Positions 6,996-15,748 of a DNA stretch of 64,000 nucleotides are shown piece after piece. Numbering within the stretch: position 1 is the stretch's first letter; each line of letters opens with the position of its first letter. The DNA comes from Vulcanimicrobiota bacterium. Its GTDB lineage: Bacteria; Vulcanimicrobiota; Vulcanimicrobiia; Vulcanimicrobiales; Vulcanimicrobiaceae. The stretch covers positions 1 through 64,000 of the forward strand of contig DAHUXH010000012.1 of assembly GCA_027307235.1 (NCBI GenBank), read 5' to 3'. The notes under the pieces are model-generated. The model was not told where the DNA came from, did not search any database, and was given only the letters and a program-made list of their open reading frames with translations. Made by a program: the position numbers and the translations under genes.

Positions 6996-9349
6996 AAGAC
7001 CAAGCGATTGCGCTGCGAGCGTATCTCGATTGGATACTGCTCAATCTGCTCTGGCTTCCGCTGACCTTTCAAGACGCTGCACTGATGGCGATTGCCGTGC
7101 CGGCTGCGCTCTTGCAGATCGCGCCGCACTCGTATCGGCCGACGCTCGCGATTTTGGCGAGCGTCTCGTCCCTGGGTGCGATGGCGGTTCCCCCGGTCGC
7201 GGGATGGCTCTCCGATCGCGCGCACCGCGACGGCCGCCCGCGACACCTCTTCGTTCTCGCCGGCATCGCGATCGACGCCGCGGCGCTCATCGGTCTTTCC
7301 TTGACGCACGACATCGTCGCGTTCGGCCTACTGCTCGTGATTGCCATCATCGGCGCGAATATCGCGATTGCGGCGTATCAAGCGATGCTTCCCGAATCGG
7401 TGCCGCGCGAAAGCTGGGGGACGGTATCCGGTGTGCGCGGCGCAGCCACGCTGGTCGGGACGGTCTTCGGGCTCATCACCGCGAGCGCCGCACCGAATCC
7501 GTCGGTGACGTTCGTCGCGACCGCGATGGTGATTCTGCTCGCGACGCTCTCGCTCGCAGCGATTCCGAACGCACCATACGATCGCGAAGAGACAGCTCGC
7601 ATCAACAACTGGCATGACTTCGGCATCGTCTTTCTCGCACGTATGCTGCTGTACTTCGGTCTGACGATGCTGATGACGTTCGTACTCTATTTCTTCAGCG
7701 ACGTGCTCAACGTCCGCAATCCGGCGGCAGGCACCGGCTTCGTCGCGCTCGCGTCGCTGGGCGGAGCGATCGTTTCGTCTATCTGGCTCGGCATCGTTTC
7801 CGATCGCGTGCCGCGTCGCCTGGTCACGGCGCTTGCCGGTGTGCCGATGGCAATAGCGGCGGGCGGATTTGCGCTGGCTCCCGATCCTCGCTGGATGCTT
7901 CTGTTTGCGGCGTTCTTCGGTATTGGACTGGGCGGTGTGCTCTCGACCGGCTGGGCGCTGGCGATGGATACCGTTCCGGCATTTCGTGACGTTGCGCGCG
8001 ATTTGGGTCTCTGGGGCATCGCGACGAATCTGCCCAACGTGGTAGCACCGCTCGTCGGCGGCACGATCCTGACGTATTTTCGCGGAACGCGGATCGGATA
8101 CCAATGTATCTTCGGCCTGTCGGCCGGGAGTTTCGCGCTCGCGTCGCTCGTGGTGCTGCGTGTCGGCGCACGTCCGCTCTCGCCGCCGTGGTCGGTGCTG
8201 CTGCGCATGGCGGCGGTACTCGCCAACGTGTCTTATCTTCACATCGTCTATCGTATCCGCGGCTGGGGATCGCTGCCGCGCCGGCGCGGTGCGACGCTGA
8301 TCGTCGCCAACCACCAGCACGATCTGGAATCGATGGCACTCATCGCGCGTCTGTCGCTGACGAGCGCGTGGCGCGATCCGATCTTTTCGATCACGTCGCG
8401 TCGCATGCACGAACCGGGGTTCTTTGCCATACGCCTTCCCTGGCTGCGCGCAATTGCGCGCAGCTACAACGCCGGCGGACTCTTTCGTGCGCTCGGCCTG
8501 CTTCCGCTTGAGAATGAACTCTCATCGCGTTCGATTGCGGGTCTCGCTTGGTCCGTGCAGCAGCGGCACGGCCCGCGCGCGCTTGCCGAGGTCTTCGACG
8601 AACGCGTCGCCGCGCAGTTCGCGGCCGGCACGATGACGTCGGATCTTTGGAATCCGGCGCACTTCGATCGAGCCCAACAGCCGGTGCGCCTGACGATGCT
8701 GCGCGAACCGTTCCGTACCGAAATCCTGGACGAGACGCGTGCATTCGTCGCACACGACTTGCAGCGGCTGGAAGATATCCTACGCGCCGGCGGCTCGGTC
8801 TATCTCACCCCCGAAGGCCGCTACTCAACCGACGGATCGATCGGACCGATGCGCCGCTCGCTCGACGTGCTTGCCCCGCTCGCACAGGTCTACCTCGCCG
8901 GCGTCAGCTACGACGTTTTTGCGCCTGGTCGTCTCTCCATGCTCTATCGTCTTGCACCGCTGCATGACCGTGCGCGCTTACGAGAGACGCTCGCCGCACT
9001 TCGCCCGGTCACCGTGAGCCAATTGATCGCCGCATCGCTGGTCGCCCGCGGCGGCGACGCCTCGCGCGATCAACTCATCGCAGACGTAACATCCCGCTTG
9101 CACCCTCTGCCGGCACACGTGCTCATCGACCCCGAACTCCTCGCAAACCCCGAGCGAGCGGTGAAACGCGCGCTCGCGCAGATGCTGCGGTTACATATCG
9201 TCGACCACGTCGACGACCGTTACCGTGTGAGCCGAACGCCCCGCCATGCGCAGTTTCCGCTCGTCGACGACATGGTCGCCTATCAAGCGGCGTTCTTCGC
9301 GCAGACGCTCGAATCCGCGGCTACTCTTGCGCCGGAGACGGAAAGCTGA
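6992..9349 (+). CDS. MFS transporter fused to PlsC-like acyltransferase
   Basis: 785 residues in two parts. Residues 1 to about 405 form a 12-helix major-facilitator domain (GWLSDRAHRDGRPR after helix 2). Residues about 420-690 resemble glycerolipid acyltransferases: NHQHDLES at the catalytic block I and TPEGRYSTDG at block III (canonical FPEGTRS). In block I the canonical HX4D reads HX4E. A roughly 80-residue C-terminal tail looks winged-helix-like or helical. The design recalls LplT-Aas, where a lysophospholipid flippase feeds an acyltransferase on the cytoplasmic face. It is translationally coupled to the exported protein before it and overlaps the convergent lipoprotein gene by 29 nt. Confidence 0.8.
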   Translation: MKDQAIALRAYLDWILLNLLWLPLTFQDAALMAIAVPAALLQIAPHSYRPTLAILASVSSLGAMAVPPVAGWLSDRAHRDGRPRHLFVLAGIAIDAAALIGLSLTHDIVAFGLLLVIAIIGANIAIAAYQAMLPESVPRESWGTVSGVRGAATLVGTVFGLITASAAPNPSVTFVATAMVILLATLSLAAIPNAPYDREETARINNWHDFGIVFLARMLLYFGLTMLMTFVLYFFSDVLNVRNPAAGTGFVALASLGGAIVSSIWLGIVSDRVPRRLVTALAGVPMAIAAGGFALAPDPRWMLLFAAFFGIGLGGVLSTGWALAMDTVPAFRDVARDLGLWGIATNLPNVVAPLVGGTILTYFRGTRIGYQCIFGLSAGSFALASLVVLRVGARPLSPPWSVLLRMAAVLANVSYLHIVYRIRGWGSLPRRRGATLIVANHQHDLESMALIARLSLTSAWRDPIFSITSRRMHEPGFFAIRLPWLRAIARSYNAGGLFRALGLLPLENELSSRSIAGLAWSVQQRHGPRALAEVFDERVAAQFAAGTMTSDLWNPAHFDRAQQPVRLTMLREPFRTEILDETRAFVAHDLQRLEDILRAGGSVYLTPEGRYSTDGSIGPMRRSLDVLAPLAQVYLAGVSYDVFAPGRLSMLYRLAPLHDRARLRETLAALRPVTVSQLIAASLVARGGDASRDQLIADVTSRLHPLPAHVLIDPELLANPERAVKRALAQMLRLHIVDHVDDRYRVSRTPRHAQFPLVDDMVAYQAAFFAQTLESAATLAPETES

Positions 9350-10412
9350 CGGTGACGTCGGCTTGTGCGGGAAGAGTTGGAGCCGGCGATACGTTTGCGG
9401 GCGGCCCGAGCCCAACGTCGTCATAGTCGAATCCGAACGCCTGCGCGAGCAGCGTGTCGCCGCTGCAAAACGTCGGCGCTCCGGCAGTTCCGAGATTCGA
9501 GGGAATCGTTTGCGTCGGCGCGGCGCCCGCTCTGAAGACGAGCGTCGTGTTCGCTACGGCGGTCGCGCACGTCGTGAGGACGTTGGTGTCAAGCACGTTG
9601 ACGATCGCTTCGGTCACGCCGGGCGGGAGTGCGACCGTGACGCTGGCGCCGCCGTTCCCCGTGGACGTGAGTTGCGGCGGGTTGAAGAGCGGAAGCGTTT
9701 GATTCGCGAGATGGGCGCTCGCCTGAGTGACGACCGTCGCACTGTTGGCCGTGTACTGCACCGTCAGTGTGTAATCGCCGGACGCGGGCGCCGCGCTGAG
9801 CGCGACGAGATAGAAACCTTCGGCCCAGCCGGACGGAATGAGATGTTGCGCGCTCAATGCGCTTGGCACCATGATCGCAGGCGGATATGCGGGCGGGCCT
9901 GCGTAGATCGGCATGGCCCCGCCGGGAAAGAGGCCTGCGGCTTGCAAACCGGCGGCATCGGCGAACTGGGGTTGAAACGGATAGATATTCTGTCCGGCGA
10001 TCGACGATGACGGCGGGCCGATTCCAAAGCCGTCCGCCGACGCAAGGATGGTTCCACTGCCGGCGTTTCCGATGATGAACGCATTGTGCGACGATCCGAG
10101 CGGAATCTGCACGGCGCCGCTGCCCGGGTCGCTCGATCCCGCAGGCGCGGTGAAGCCCGGCGGTCCCGAGAGCGTCGCGGTGTTGATCGGCACCGCACTG
10201 AAGCCGTTCGCGCCGCGAAAGGTTTCGAGCACGTTGATTCCGCTCGCGATGCCGGAGAAATTCACGGTGCCGACGGCGAGTTGCAGCTTCGCAGATGCCT
10301 GCGACGGCGCTTGCGACACGATCGGCGGCGTCGTGTTCGATTGCCCGGTGGAACACGCGCCGATCGTTGCGAGCGCGGAGAGAGCGAACGCGCGCCCAAG
10401 CGCGTGCTTCAC
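9321..10412 (-). CDS. Lipoprotein of unknown function, coupled to TonB receptor
   Basis: 363 residues. The N-terminus MKHALGRAFALSALATIGAC ends in a lipobox (IGAC), so it should be lipidated at Cys20. The rest is low-complexity beta-type sequence rich in Gly, Pro, Ser and Thr, without a motif I recognise. GTG is used as start and overlaps the stop of the upstream receptor gene (GTGA), a strong sign of translational coupling. It may be a surface partner of the receptor, like the substrate-binding lipoproteins of SusD or other TonB systems, but without sequence evidence for SusD. Confidence 0.7.
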   Translation of the reverse strand: MKHALGRAFALSALATIGACSTGQSNTTPPIVSQAPSQASAKLQLAVGTVNFSGIASGINVLETFRGANGFSAVPINTATLSGPPGFTAPAGSSDPGSGAVQIPLGSSHNAFIIGNAGSGTILASADGFGIGPPSSSIAGQNIYPFQPQFADAAGLQAAGLFPGGAMPIYAGPPAYPPAIMVPSALSAQHLIPSGWAEGFYLVALSAAPASGDYTLTVQYTANSATVVTQASAHLANQTLPLFNPPQLTSTGNGGASVTVALPPGVTEAIVNVLDTNVLTTCATAVANTTLVFRAGAAPTQTIPSNLGTAGAPTFCSGDTLLAQAFGFDYDDVGLGPPANVSPAPTLPAQADVTVSFPSPAQE

Positions 10413-13400
10413 AACGAGAACCTCGTGAAGATGCTGAACTGCCGGCCATGACCGCTCGGATAGGCGATGAACGGTCCGCCCGCATAGGCGGGAATCGTAC
10501 CTGGGAATCCGGCCACCGGATTGGTTCCCGAGCCGGGACCCGATACGCCGAAGCCGTTGTTGATGTAACCCGGATTGTAGTACGGATAGTTCGCATAGTT
10601 GTTGAACAGATTTTGAATTTCGAGTCCAAGCGTGATACGCCGGGAGAGATCGCGCGAGATCGCGAGGTTGGCATAGAGCACCGGATGCGTGAGCGAGACG
10701 TTGAGGGCCGCGTTGCAGCCGCCTCCGGTCGAGCCGACGACATTGGGACTCTGCGGCGTTCCCGGCGTCTGCGGATCGACGTAGGAACACGGCTGACCGT
10801 TAAAGTTCCCAAACAGATTCGTGTTTGGAATCAGCGATGCCGTCCCGTTGATAAACGCGGCATCGTTGGCCCAGGCGCCGACCGGAAAGCCGCGGATGTA
10901 CTGCAAGATCGGATCGATTCGCCAACCGTCACGCGTCCGGTAATCGAAACTCGCCGTCGCGGTGAACGGGGAGAGGTACTGCGGGTGAAAGAGCGTGCCC
11001 GACGCAAGCAACGCGGGCTGAACGGCCGGACGGAACGCCGGCGTCATCGGCGTCAGATAGTTCACGAACTGATTGACGTACGTGGCGTTGAGCTGCACGG
11101 AGAGGCCCTGCGTGATTTGGCGCGAGATTTGCAGTTCCGCACCCAGGGTTTGCGCTCGCCCGTCGTTGGTGACGTTGACGGTACCGGGAATCACCGCGCC
11201 TTGCGAGACCGTCACTTGCTGGCTGTTGACGATGACGTCGTAATCGCGCCGGTCAAAGACCGTCAGCTTCATGCCGATTCCGCCGGAAAATGCGCGTTCG
11301 ATCGAGAGGTCGTAGCTGTCCGACTGCTGCGCGCGCGAAAACGCATAGGGATTCACGCCGTAGCCCTTCCACCACGCATTGTAGAGTTGGTCGAAATAGT
11401 CGGCGCACGGTGCGCTGAAATTGGCGGCGGTGCCGCCGCAGATCGGAAGCGTGGCAGGCACGTTGTGATAGCTTGCCGGCGGGTTATAGATACTCTCGAT
11501 CTGAAAGAGCGGCGCGAACGTGGTCGCGTGTCCGTATCCGCCGCGCACGACCGTTTCGTGACGTGTCCCCAGCGTCAACGTTCCGAACAGACGAGGCTGA
11601 AACTGGTTCGCTTCGTACCGTCCGGCTGCGGTCGGCACGGTCTGCAGATCGTAACGTAGGCCCGGCTGCACCAGAAGACGACCGTTCGGACTCCAGTCAT
11701 CCGAGAGGTAGAACGACGTGCGGTGCATCGGATCGCGAATCGTTTCGTTGAACGTGGGATAACGGCTGCCGGCGAAGATGCCGGGGGCTCCCGTCAGCGG
11801 ATTGACCGGAAGAAAATCGGCGATGGTCGGTCCGGCGAAAAATAGCGAGGACGACGGCAAGAACCCATCGAGCGACGCGCGCGAGAAACGATATTCGAAG
11901 CCGTAACTGCTTGCATGATGCTCGCCGATCTGTTGCTGAAGATCGGCGGCGATGCCCGTATTTTGCGACGAGCGTACCACGTACGTGTCGGAAAACCCGA
12001 ACGACGGCAGCCCGTACCCGAAGACGGGGTCGTTGGGGTCGGCGAAGGAATCGACCACGCGGTTTTGCGTGCGGTACAGTCGCGCATTGACAAAGGCGCG
12101 TGCGCCGATCGCCCGTGAATACGCGATTTTGAAGAGGTCGTACTCCGTGTTCTCCGCCGGAAGCGCGCCGATCGCGGCCTGCGCCGACGACTGCGTCGGA
12201 AAGAACGGGATGAGCGCTTGCGCCTGCCCGGGCGTGAGCGGCGTGGCCGCCGGATTCAGAAAGAGCGGCGCCTGAGCGTAGACATTCAGATACGCCGGAT
12301 TGGCCGATGCAAACGGATAGGTCGCGGGATTGATGCCGTAGCCGCCGGTCTGCTGGTTGGCGCCGAGTTCGCCCCAGATCTGCAGCGTGTTCGCCTGATC
12401 GCGTCCGAAATGCCACAAGAAATTCGCGAGTGTGTCGTTGGTCGATTCGAATTGCGTCTGACCGAGCGTGTCGGGAAAGCTCGTGTTTGAACCGCCGTAG
12501 GTGTTGCCGTACGGCGGCGCGCAGCAGCCGCCGAAATCGCGACTGTAGCGGCCACTCAAGAAGAGCGAGTAGCGACGATCTTGCGTCGCGGTTCCGAATT
12601 CAAATTTCGCGTTGTGCTCGAAGGCGGGTCCGCCATCGTCCAGCTGTAGGAACCCGGTTGAGGGATAGGTCCCGATTTTCGACACGATGTTGACGTATCC
12701 GGAGCCCGAACCGCCTTTGCTCGCATCGCCCGGCCCCGCAGTCATCAGTACGTTCTGCGCACCGTTGAGCACAAGATTGTTGATGAAGAAATTGGTGATC
12801 GGATCGGTTGCGTTGATGCCGTCGAGCTGATAGCCGGTATCGTTGGCAAGGCCACCGCGCACGGACGTGCCCGACCCCGTGTAGCCGCCGCCCGCACCGC
12901 CGACGGCGCTGACGCCGGGAAGAGCATTGAGCAGCAATCCCTCATTTTCATATCCGGGGATTCCCCCGAGTTGCGCTTGCTCGATCACGCCGGTCACATA
13001 GACGTCGTCAGGCTGATTCGGCTGCACCGGAAAGGTTGCGCTTCTTGCCGTAACGGTCGCGATCGTCTTGAGCGCCTGCGGCGTGAGCGTGAGATCGAGC
13101 GCGATAGCGGAATCCTGAACGATCGACACCGTGATTCCTGAAAGCGCCTGATAGCCGCTCTTCATCACATCGACCGTGTAGGTATCGGGTCGAATGCCGA
13201 CGATCGAATAGAATCCGTGCGCGTCGCTTGTCGTTTCGTAGCGCGACGATCGCGAGTGCACGGCGATCTGCGCATCCGCGAGCGGCTTCCCGTCGGCAGC
13301 GTCGCGAACGACCCCATGAATCGAGCCGACGGTCGCGGCGAGCAACGGCTGATGGGCGGGGGACAGGAGCATCGCGAGTGCGAGAAGTGGTGGGATAAGG

Positions 13401-13414
13401 CGCTGGCGTTGCAT
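10409..13414 (-). CDS. TonB-dependent receptor with carboxypeptidase-regulatory-like N-domain
   Basis: 1001 residues. A signal peptide (RLIPPLLALAMLLSPAHQPLLA) is followed by a CarboxypepD_reg-like beta-sandwich (GSIHGVVRDAADGKPLADAQIAVHS, about residues 30-110), a plug domain (about 130-260, including TSVRGGLANDTGYQLDGINATDP) and a long beta-barrel ending in an aromatic-rich strand (RQFSIFTRFSL, C-terminal Leu rather than Phe). It imports an unknown ligand across the outer membrane using TonB/ExbBD, not present here. Start chosen at the ATG after GGAGGGAG; the frame extends another 29 codons. Confidence 0.88.
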   Translation of the reverse strand: MQRQRLIPPLLALAMLLSPAHQPLLAATVGSIHGVVRDAADGKPLADAQIAVHSRSSRYETTSDAHGFYSIVGIRPDTYTVDVMKSGYQALSGITVSIVQDSAIALDLTLTPQALKTIATVTARSATFPVQPNQPDDVYVTGVIEQAQLGGIPGYENEGLLLNALPGVSAVGGAGGGYTGSGTSVRGGLANDTGYQLDGINATDPITNFFINNLVLNGAQNVLMTAGPGDASKGGSGSGYVNIVSKIGTYPSTGFLQLDDGGPAFEHNAKFEFGTATQDRRYSLFLSGRYSRDFGGCCAPPYGNTYGGSNTSFPDTLGQTQFESTNDTLANFLWHFGRDQANTLQIWGELGANQQTGGYGINPATYPFASANPAYLNVYAQAPLFLNPAATPLTPGQAQALIPFFPTQSSAQAAIGALPAENTEYDLFKIAYSRAIGARAFVNARLYRTQNRVVDSFADPNDPVFGYGLPSFGFSDTYVVRSSQNTGIAADLQQQIGEHHASSYGFEYRFSRASLDGFLPSSSLFFAGPTIADFLPVNPLTGAPGIFAGSRYPTFNETIRDPMHRTSFYLSDDWSPNGRLLVQPGLRYDLQTVPTAAGRYEANQFQPRLFGTLTLGTRHETVVRGGYGHATTFAPLFQIESIYNPPASYHNVPATLPICGGTAANFSAPCADYFDQLYNAWWKGYGVNPYAFSRAQQSDSYDLSIERAFSGGIGMKLTVFDRRDYDVIVNSQQVTVSQGAVIPGTVNVTNDGRAQTLGAELQISRQITQGLSVQLNATYVNQFVNYLTPMTPAFRPAVQPALLASGTLFHPQYLSPFTATASFDYRTRDGWRIDPILQYIRGFPVGAWANDAAFINGTASLIPNTNLFGNFNGQPCSYVDPQTPGTPQSPNVVGSTGGGCNAALNVSLTHPVLYANLAISRDLSRRITLGLEIQNLFNNYANYPYYNPGYINNGFGVSGPGSGTNPVAGFPGTIPAYAGGPFIAYPSGHGRQFSIFTRFSL

Positions 13415-13464
13415 AGAGGGGCTCCCTCCGAACTCCGTCTTGCGCGCCGCCTCGCGCGCATCCC

Positions 13465-13482
13465 TTGGTCTCAAGAGACCAA
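13465..13482. promoter_or_regulatory. Inverted repeat upstream of the TonB receptor gene
   Basis: TTGGTCTC, AA, GAGACCAA: a perfect 8-bp inverted repeat 51 bp upstream of the receptor start. A second GC-rich hairpin (GCGCGC arms) lies between it and the gene on the minus strand. It could be an operator or a 5' UTR hairpin; no T-run follows, so it is not an intrinsic terminator. Confidence 0.35.
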
Positions 13483-13550
13483 CACGGCATGCCATCAACA
13501 CACAGCAAACGCTCGTTCGGCGTACGTCGATCGTTCACAGGAATTTCGCA

Positions 13551-14840
13551 ATGTACGCCTATGCTCACGCAATGAAACGCATCACGATCGTCGACGGCCA
13601 TCCCGATCCATCGGAAGCCCGCCTCAACCACGCGCTCGCAAGCCGCTACGCAGAAGAAGCCCTCGCCGCCGGACACGAGGTTCGGCGCATCGATGTCGCA
13701 CGCTTGGATTTTCCGCTTCTCCGCATCGCAGACGATTTTTACAACGGTGAAGCGCCGCACGCAATTCGCGACGGCCAGCGCGACATCGCCTGGGCCGATC
13801 ACCTCGTCTTCTTCTATCCGCTTTGGGTGGGCGACATGCCGGCGCTGCTCAAAGCATTCATCGAGCAGACGTTTCGGCCCGGATTCGCACTCGCGTACGG
13901 CGGCCCGAGGCAGTTCCCGAAGAAACTCTTGGTCGGAAAATCCGCACGCATCGTCGTCACCATGGGTATGCCAGCGTTCATCTACCGCGCGTATTTCGGC
14001 GCCCATGCGCTCAAGAGCATCGAATTGAATCTTGGCATGTGCGGCATTGCGCCCGTGCGCGAGACGTTGATCGGCAGCGTCATGGACGCGAACGAAAAAA
14101 GAGGGGCGAAGTGGCTCGACCGTATGGCGTCACTCGTCGAGGAAGACAGCGTTCCCGCACGCCATGAGCACTTCAATCCGATACGACCGCTGGTTGCGAC
14201 CGGCTTGTTCGCCGTCGCAACCTACGCCGCATACGCGGCCGCAACGTGGGCAGGCTACGGCCGCGCCAAACGCCGTGATTCGCTGCTGGACGGCGTAATG
14301 CCGGAGTACGAACTGCGCCTCCATCACAGCGTTCACATCAATGCGCCCGCCGGCGTGACGTTTGACGCGATGCAAAACATGGACTTTGAGCGCTCGCCGA
14401 TCGTACAAGCCCTATTTCGCGCGCGCGAGATCGTCTTGCACGCCCGCCACGTCGATCGCCCGATGCCGACCGGATTGCTCGCACAATTGGCGGACCTCGG
14501 ATGGACGATCGTCGCTCGGGAGGCGGGGCGAGAGCTTGTTTTTGCCACGATTACGCAACCGTGGCAGGCGAACCCCGTCTTTCGCGGGCTGCCGAGCGAC
14601 GAGTTCGTCCGCTTCAACGAACCGGGATATGCGAAGATCGCATTTACCCTTCGCGTGGATCCCGTCGATGCAACGAAATCGATCGCGCGCACCGAAACAC
14701 GCGTACAAACAACCGATCCCGTCAGCCACGACCGCTTTCGCCGATACTGGGCGCTGCTCTCACCGGGAATCGAACTGATTCGCCGCGTCTTGCTCCAACA
14801 ACTCAAAGCCGAAGCCGAATCGCACCGCGCAGCCGCCTAG
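13551..14840 (+). CDS. Flavodoxin-fold NAD(P)H oxidoreductase fused to SRPBCC-like domain
   Basis: 429 residues. Residues about 8-200 form a KefF/NQO-type flavodoxin-like quinone reductase (MKRITIVDGHPDPS, FFYPLWVGDMPALLKAFIEQTF, GPRQFPKKLLVGKSA). A single hydrophobic segment (ATGLFAVATYAAYAAATWAG, about 223-243) then leads to a C-terminal domain beginning HHSVHINAPAGVTFDAMQNMDF, typical of START/SRPBCC ligand-binding folds. ATG at 13551 has AGGA at 8 nt; ATG at 13572 is the alternative. The combination suggests a membrane-tethered FMN or FAD quinone reductase with a lipid-binding domain, which is inference. Confidence 0.75.
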   Translation: MYAYAHAMKRITIVDGHPDPSEARLNHALASRYAEEALAAGHEVRRIDVARLDFPLLRIADDFYNGEAPHAIRDGQRDIAWADHLVFFYPLWVGDMPALLKAFIEQTFRPGFALAYGGPRQFPKKLLVGKSARIVVTMGMPAFIYRAYFGAHALKSIELNLGMCGIAPVRETLIGSVMDANEKRGAKWLDRMASLVEEDSVPARHEHFNPIRPLVATGLFAVATYAAYAAATWAGYGRAKRRDSLLDGVMPEYELRLHHSVHINAPAGVTFDAMQNMDFERSPIVQALFRAREIVLHARHVDRPMPTGLLAQLADLGWTIVAREAGRELVFATITQPWQANPVFRGLPSDEFVRFNEPGYAKIAFTLRVDPVDATKSIARTETRVQTTDPVSHDRFRRYWALLSPGIELIRRVLLQQLKAEAESHRAAA

Positions 14841-14953
14841 GAGGTTGCCACAAGGCGTACCAAGCCTTTGAGCGTTGGGCGATTTGCTTCAGTGTGTGCG
14901 CCAAATCGGCGGCTGCGAGAAGATCGTCTTCGGACGATGGTGCCCGAGTGAAT

Positions 14954-14999
14954 CTGGAGCCGACGAGCGGACTTGAACCGCTGACCTGCTGATTACGAA
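14954..14999. repeat. attL: displaced 3' end of tRNA-Thr
   Basis: Identical over 46 bp to 23601-23646. It contains the CCA end, acceptor 3' strand, T-arm, variable region and 3' half of the anticodon arm of tRNA-Thr, and then diverges. It marks the left boundary of the integrated element and is not a functional tRNA. Confidence 0.93.
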
Positions 15000-15119
15000 A
15001 CGTTAAGGGCGGAATACCGGATTATCCGAAAACGCTCATAAAAGGCCGTAGAATTCGCATCTTTCTCGCGTTTGGCGGTTTCCCTTCATCCCATGCTGTA
15101 GCAACCAGTTGCGGCCTGT

Positions 15120-15140
15120 GTGCAACATTTCGTGCAACAT
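15120..15140. repeat. Left putative integrase arm-type sites
   Basis: Two direct copies of GTGCAACAT (15120-15128 and 15132-15140) lie about 120 bp inside the left attachment site. The same nonamer occurs twice, in the same orientation, just inside the right end (23512-23533). Paired repeats at both ends are what tyrosine integrases with an N-terminal arm-binding domain use. Confidence 0.55.
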
Positions 15141-15202
15141 TTTCTGCCAGGCAGGCGGTCGCTGTGCCGTAAGGAAACGCGGCTACGAGGAGGATGCCAA
15201 GA

Positions 15203-15532
15203 ATGGGGATGTTCGACAAGCGATCGCCTGAGGAAAAAGTGGCCGACATTCAAGTTAAGGAAAAGGCGTTGCTCGACAAGCACGGCCTCGACTTAGACGC
15301 CTACGATGAAGACGCGATCCGAGCAAAGAACGTGGACAACATACGCACCATCGCGCGCGACGTTCTAGGAAATAATTGGTTCAAAGCCGGAATGGCGCTT
15401 TCGTTCGCAAATGCCGCCGACCAAGCCACGGTCGGGTACCTCAGCGCGATTGTTCAGCAAAACTGGATCATCATTCGGCAGCAAGAACGAATGATACGGT
15501 TACTCTCTGCTGACGCTGAGAAACAACCCTGA
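15203..15532 (+). CDS. Hypothetical 109-residue protein of the element
   Basis: Starts MGMFDKRSPEEKVADIQVKEKALLD. It is mainly helical, with an acidic N-terminal half and a mildly hydrophobic centre (AGMALSFANAADQATVGYLSAIVQQNWI). AGGAGG lies 9 nt before the chosen ATG; an earlier ATG at 15194 is too close to it. Not recognised. It is the first plus-strand gene after the left end and is coupled to the small exported ORF that follows (CTGA overlap). Confidence 0.6.
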   Translation: MGMFDKRSPEEKVADIQVKEKALLDKHGLDLDAYDEDAIRAKNVDNIRTIARDVLGNNWFKAGMALSFANAADQATVGYLSAIVQQNWIIIRQQERMIRLLSADAEKQP

Positions 15533-15717
15533 AACGTATCGGCGCTATCGCCGTATTGGGGCTCGTGACGTTCGTCGCCGGAGTCGCCGCCGCTAAGGCG
15601 CAGTACGGATGGACGCGCATCAGCGCACCATGCGTGCCCACGGCCCTAGCGATGACCGGCGACCAAATTGCCGTCGCTTGTCCCGGCGACCGAACGGTTT
15701 ACCTCAAGCAGCGCTGA
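15529..15717 (+). CDS. Small exported or membrane protein, non-ATG start
   Basis: A 62-codon frame that begins by overlapping the previous stop: CTG at 15529 shares bases with TGA at 15530. The N-terminus is basic then hydrophobic (KRIGAIAVLGLVTFVAGVAAA), like a signal peptide or anchor, followed by a short domain with two Cys (APC and VAC) ending YLKQR. In-frame TTG (codon 10) and GTG (codon 13) are alternative starts. Not recognised; coding is suggested by the overlap and the signal-like N-terminus. Confidence 0.45.
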   Translation: MKRIGAIAVLGLVTFVAGVAAAKAQYGWTRISAPCVPTALAMTGDQIAVACPGDRTVYLKQR

Positions 15718-15748
15718 TCGCTCCAAATGCGGTGTCTGTCGCCTCGAC

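Noticed and set aside
14501-14992. Plus-strand ORF across the left attachment site
   Set aside because: It is out of frame with the oxidoreductase gene and ends in the antisense of a tRNA fragment; no ribosome site.
14954-14999. Second functional tRNA-Thr gene
   Set aside because: Only the 3' 45 nt of the tRNA are present; the D-arm and 5' acceptor strand are missing.
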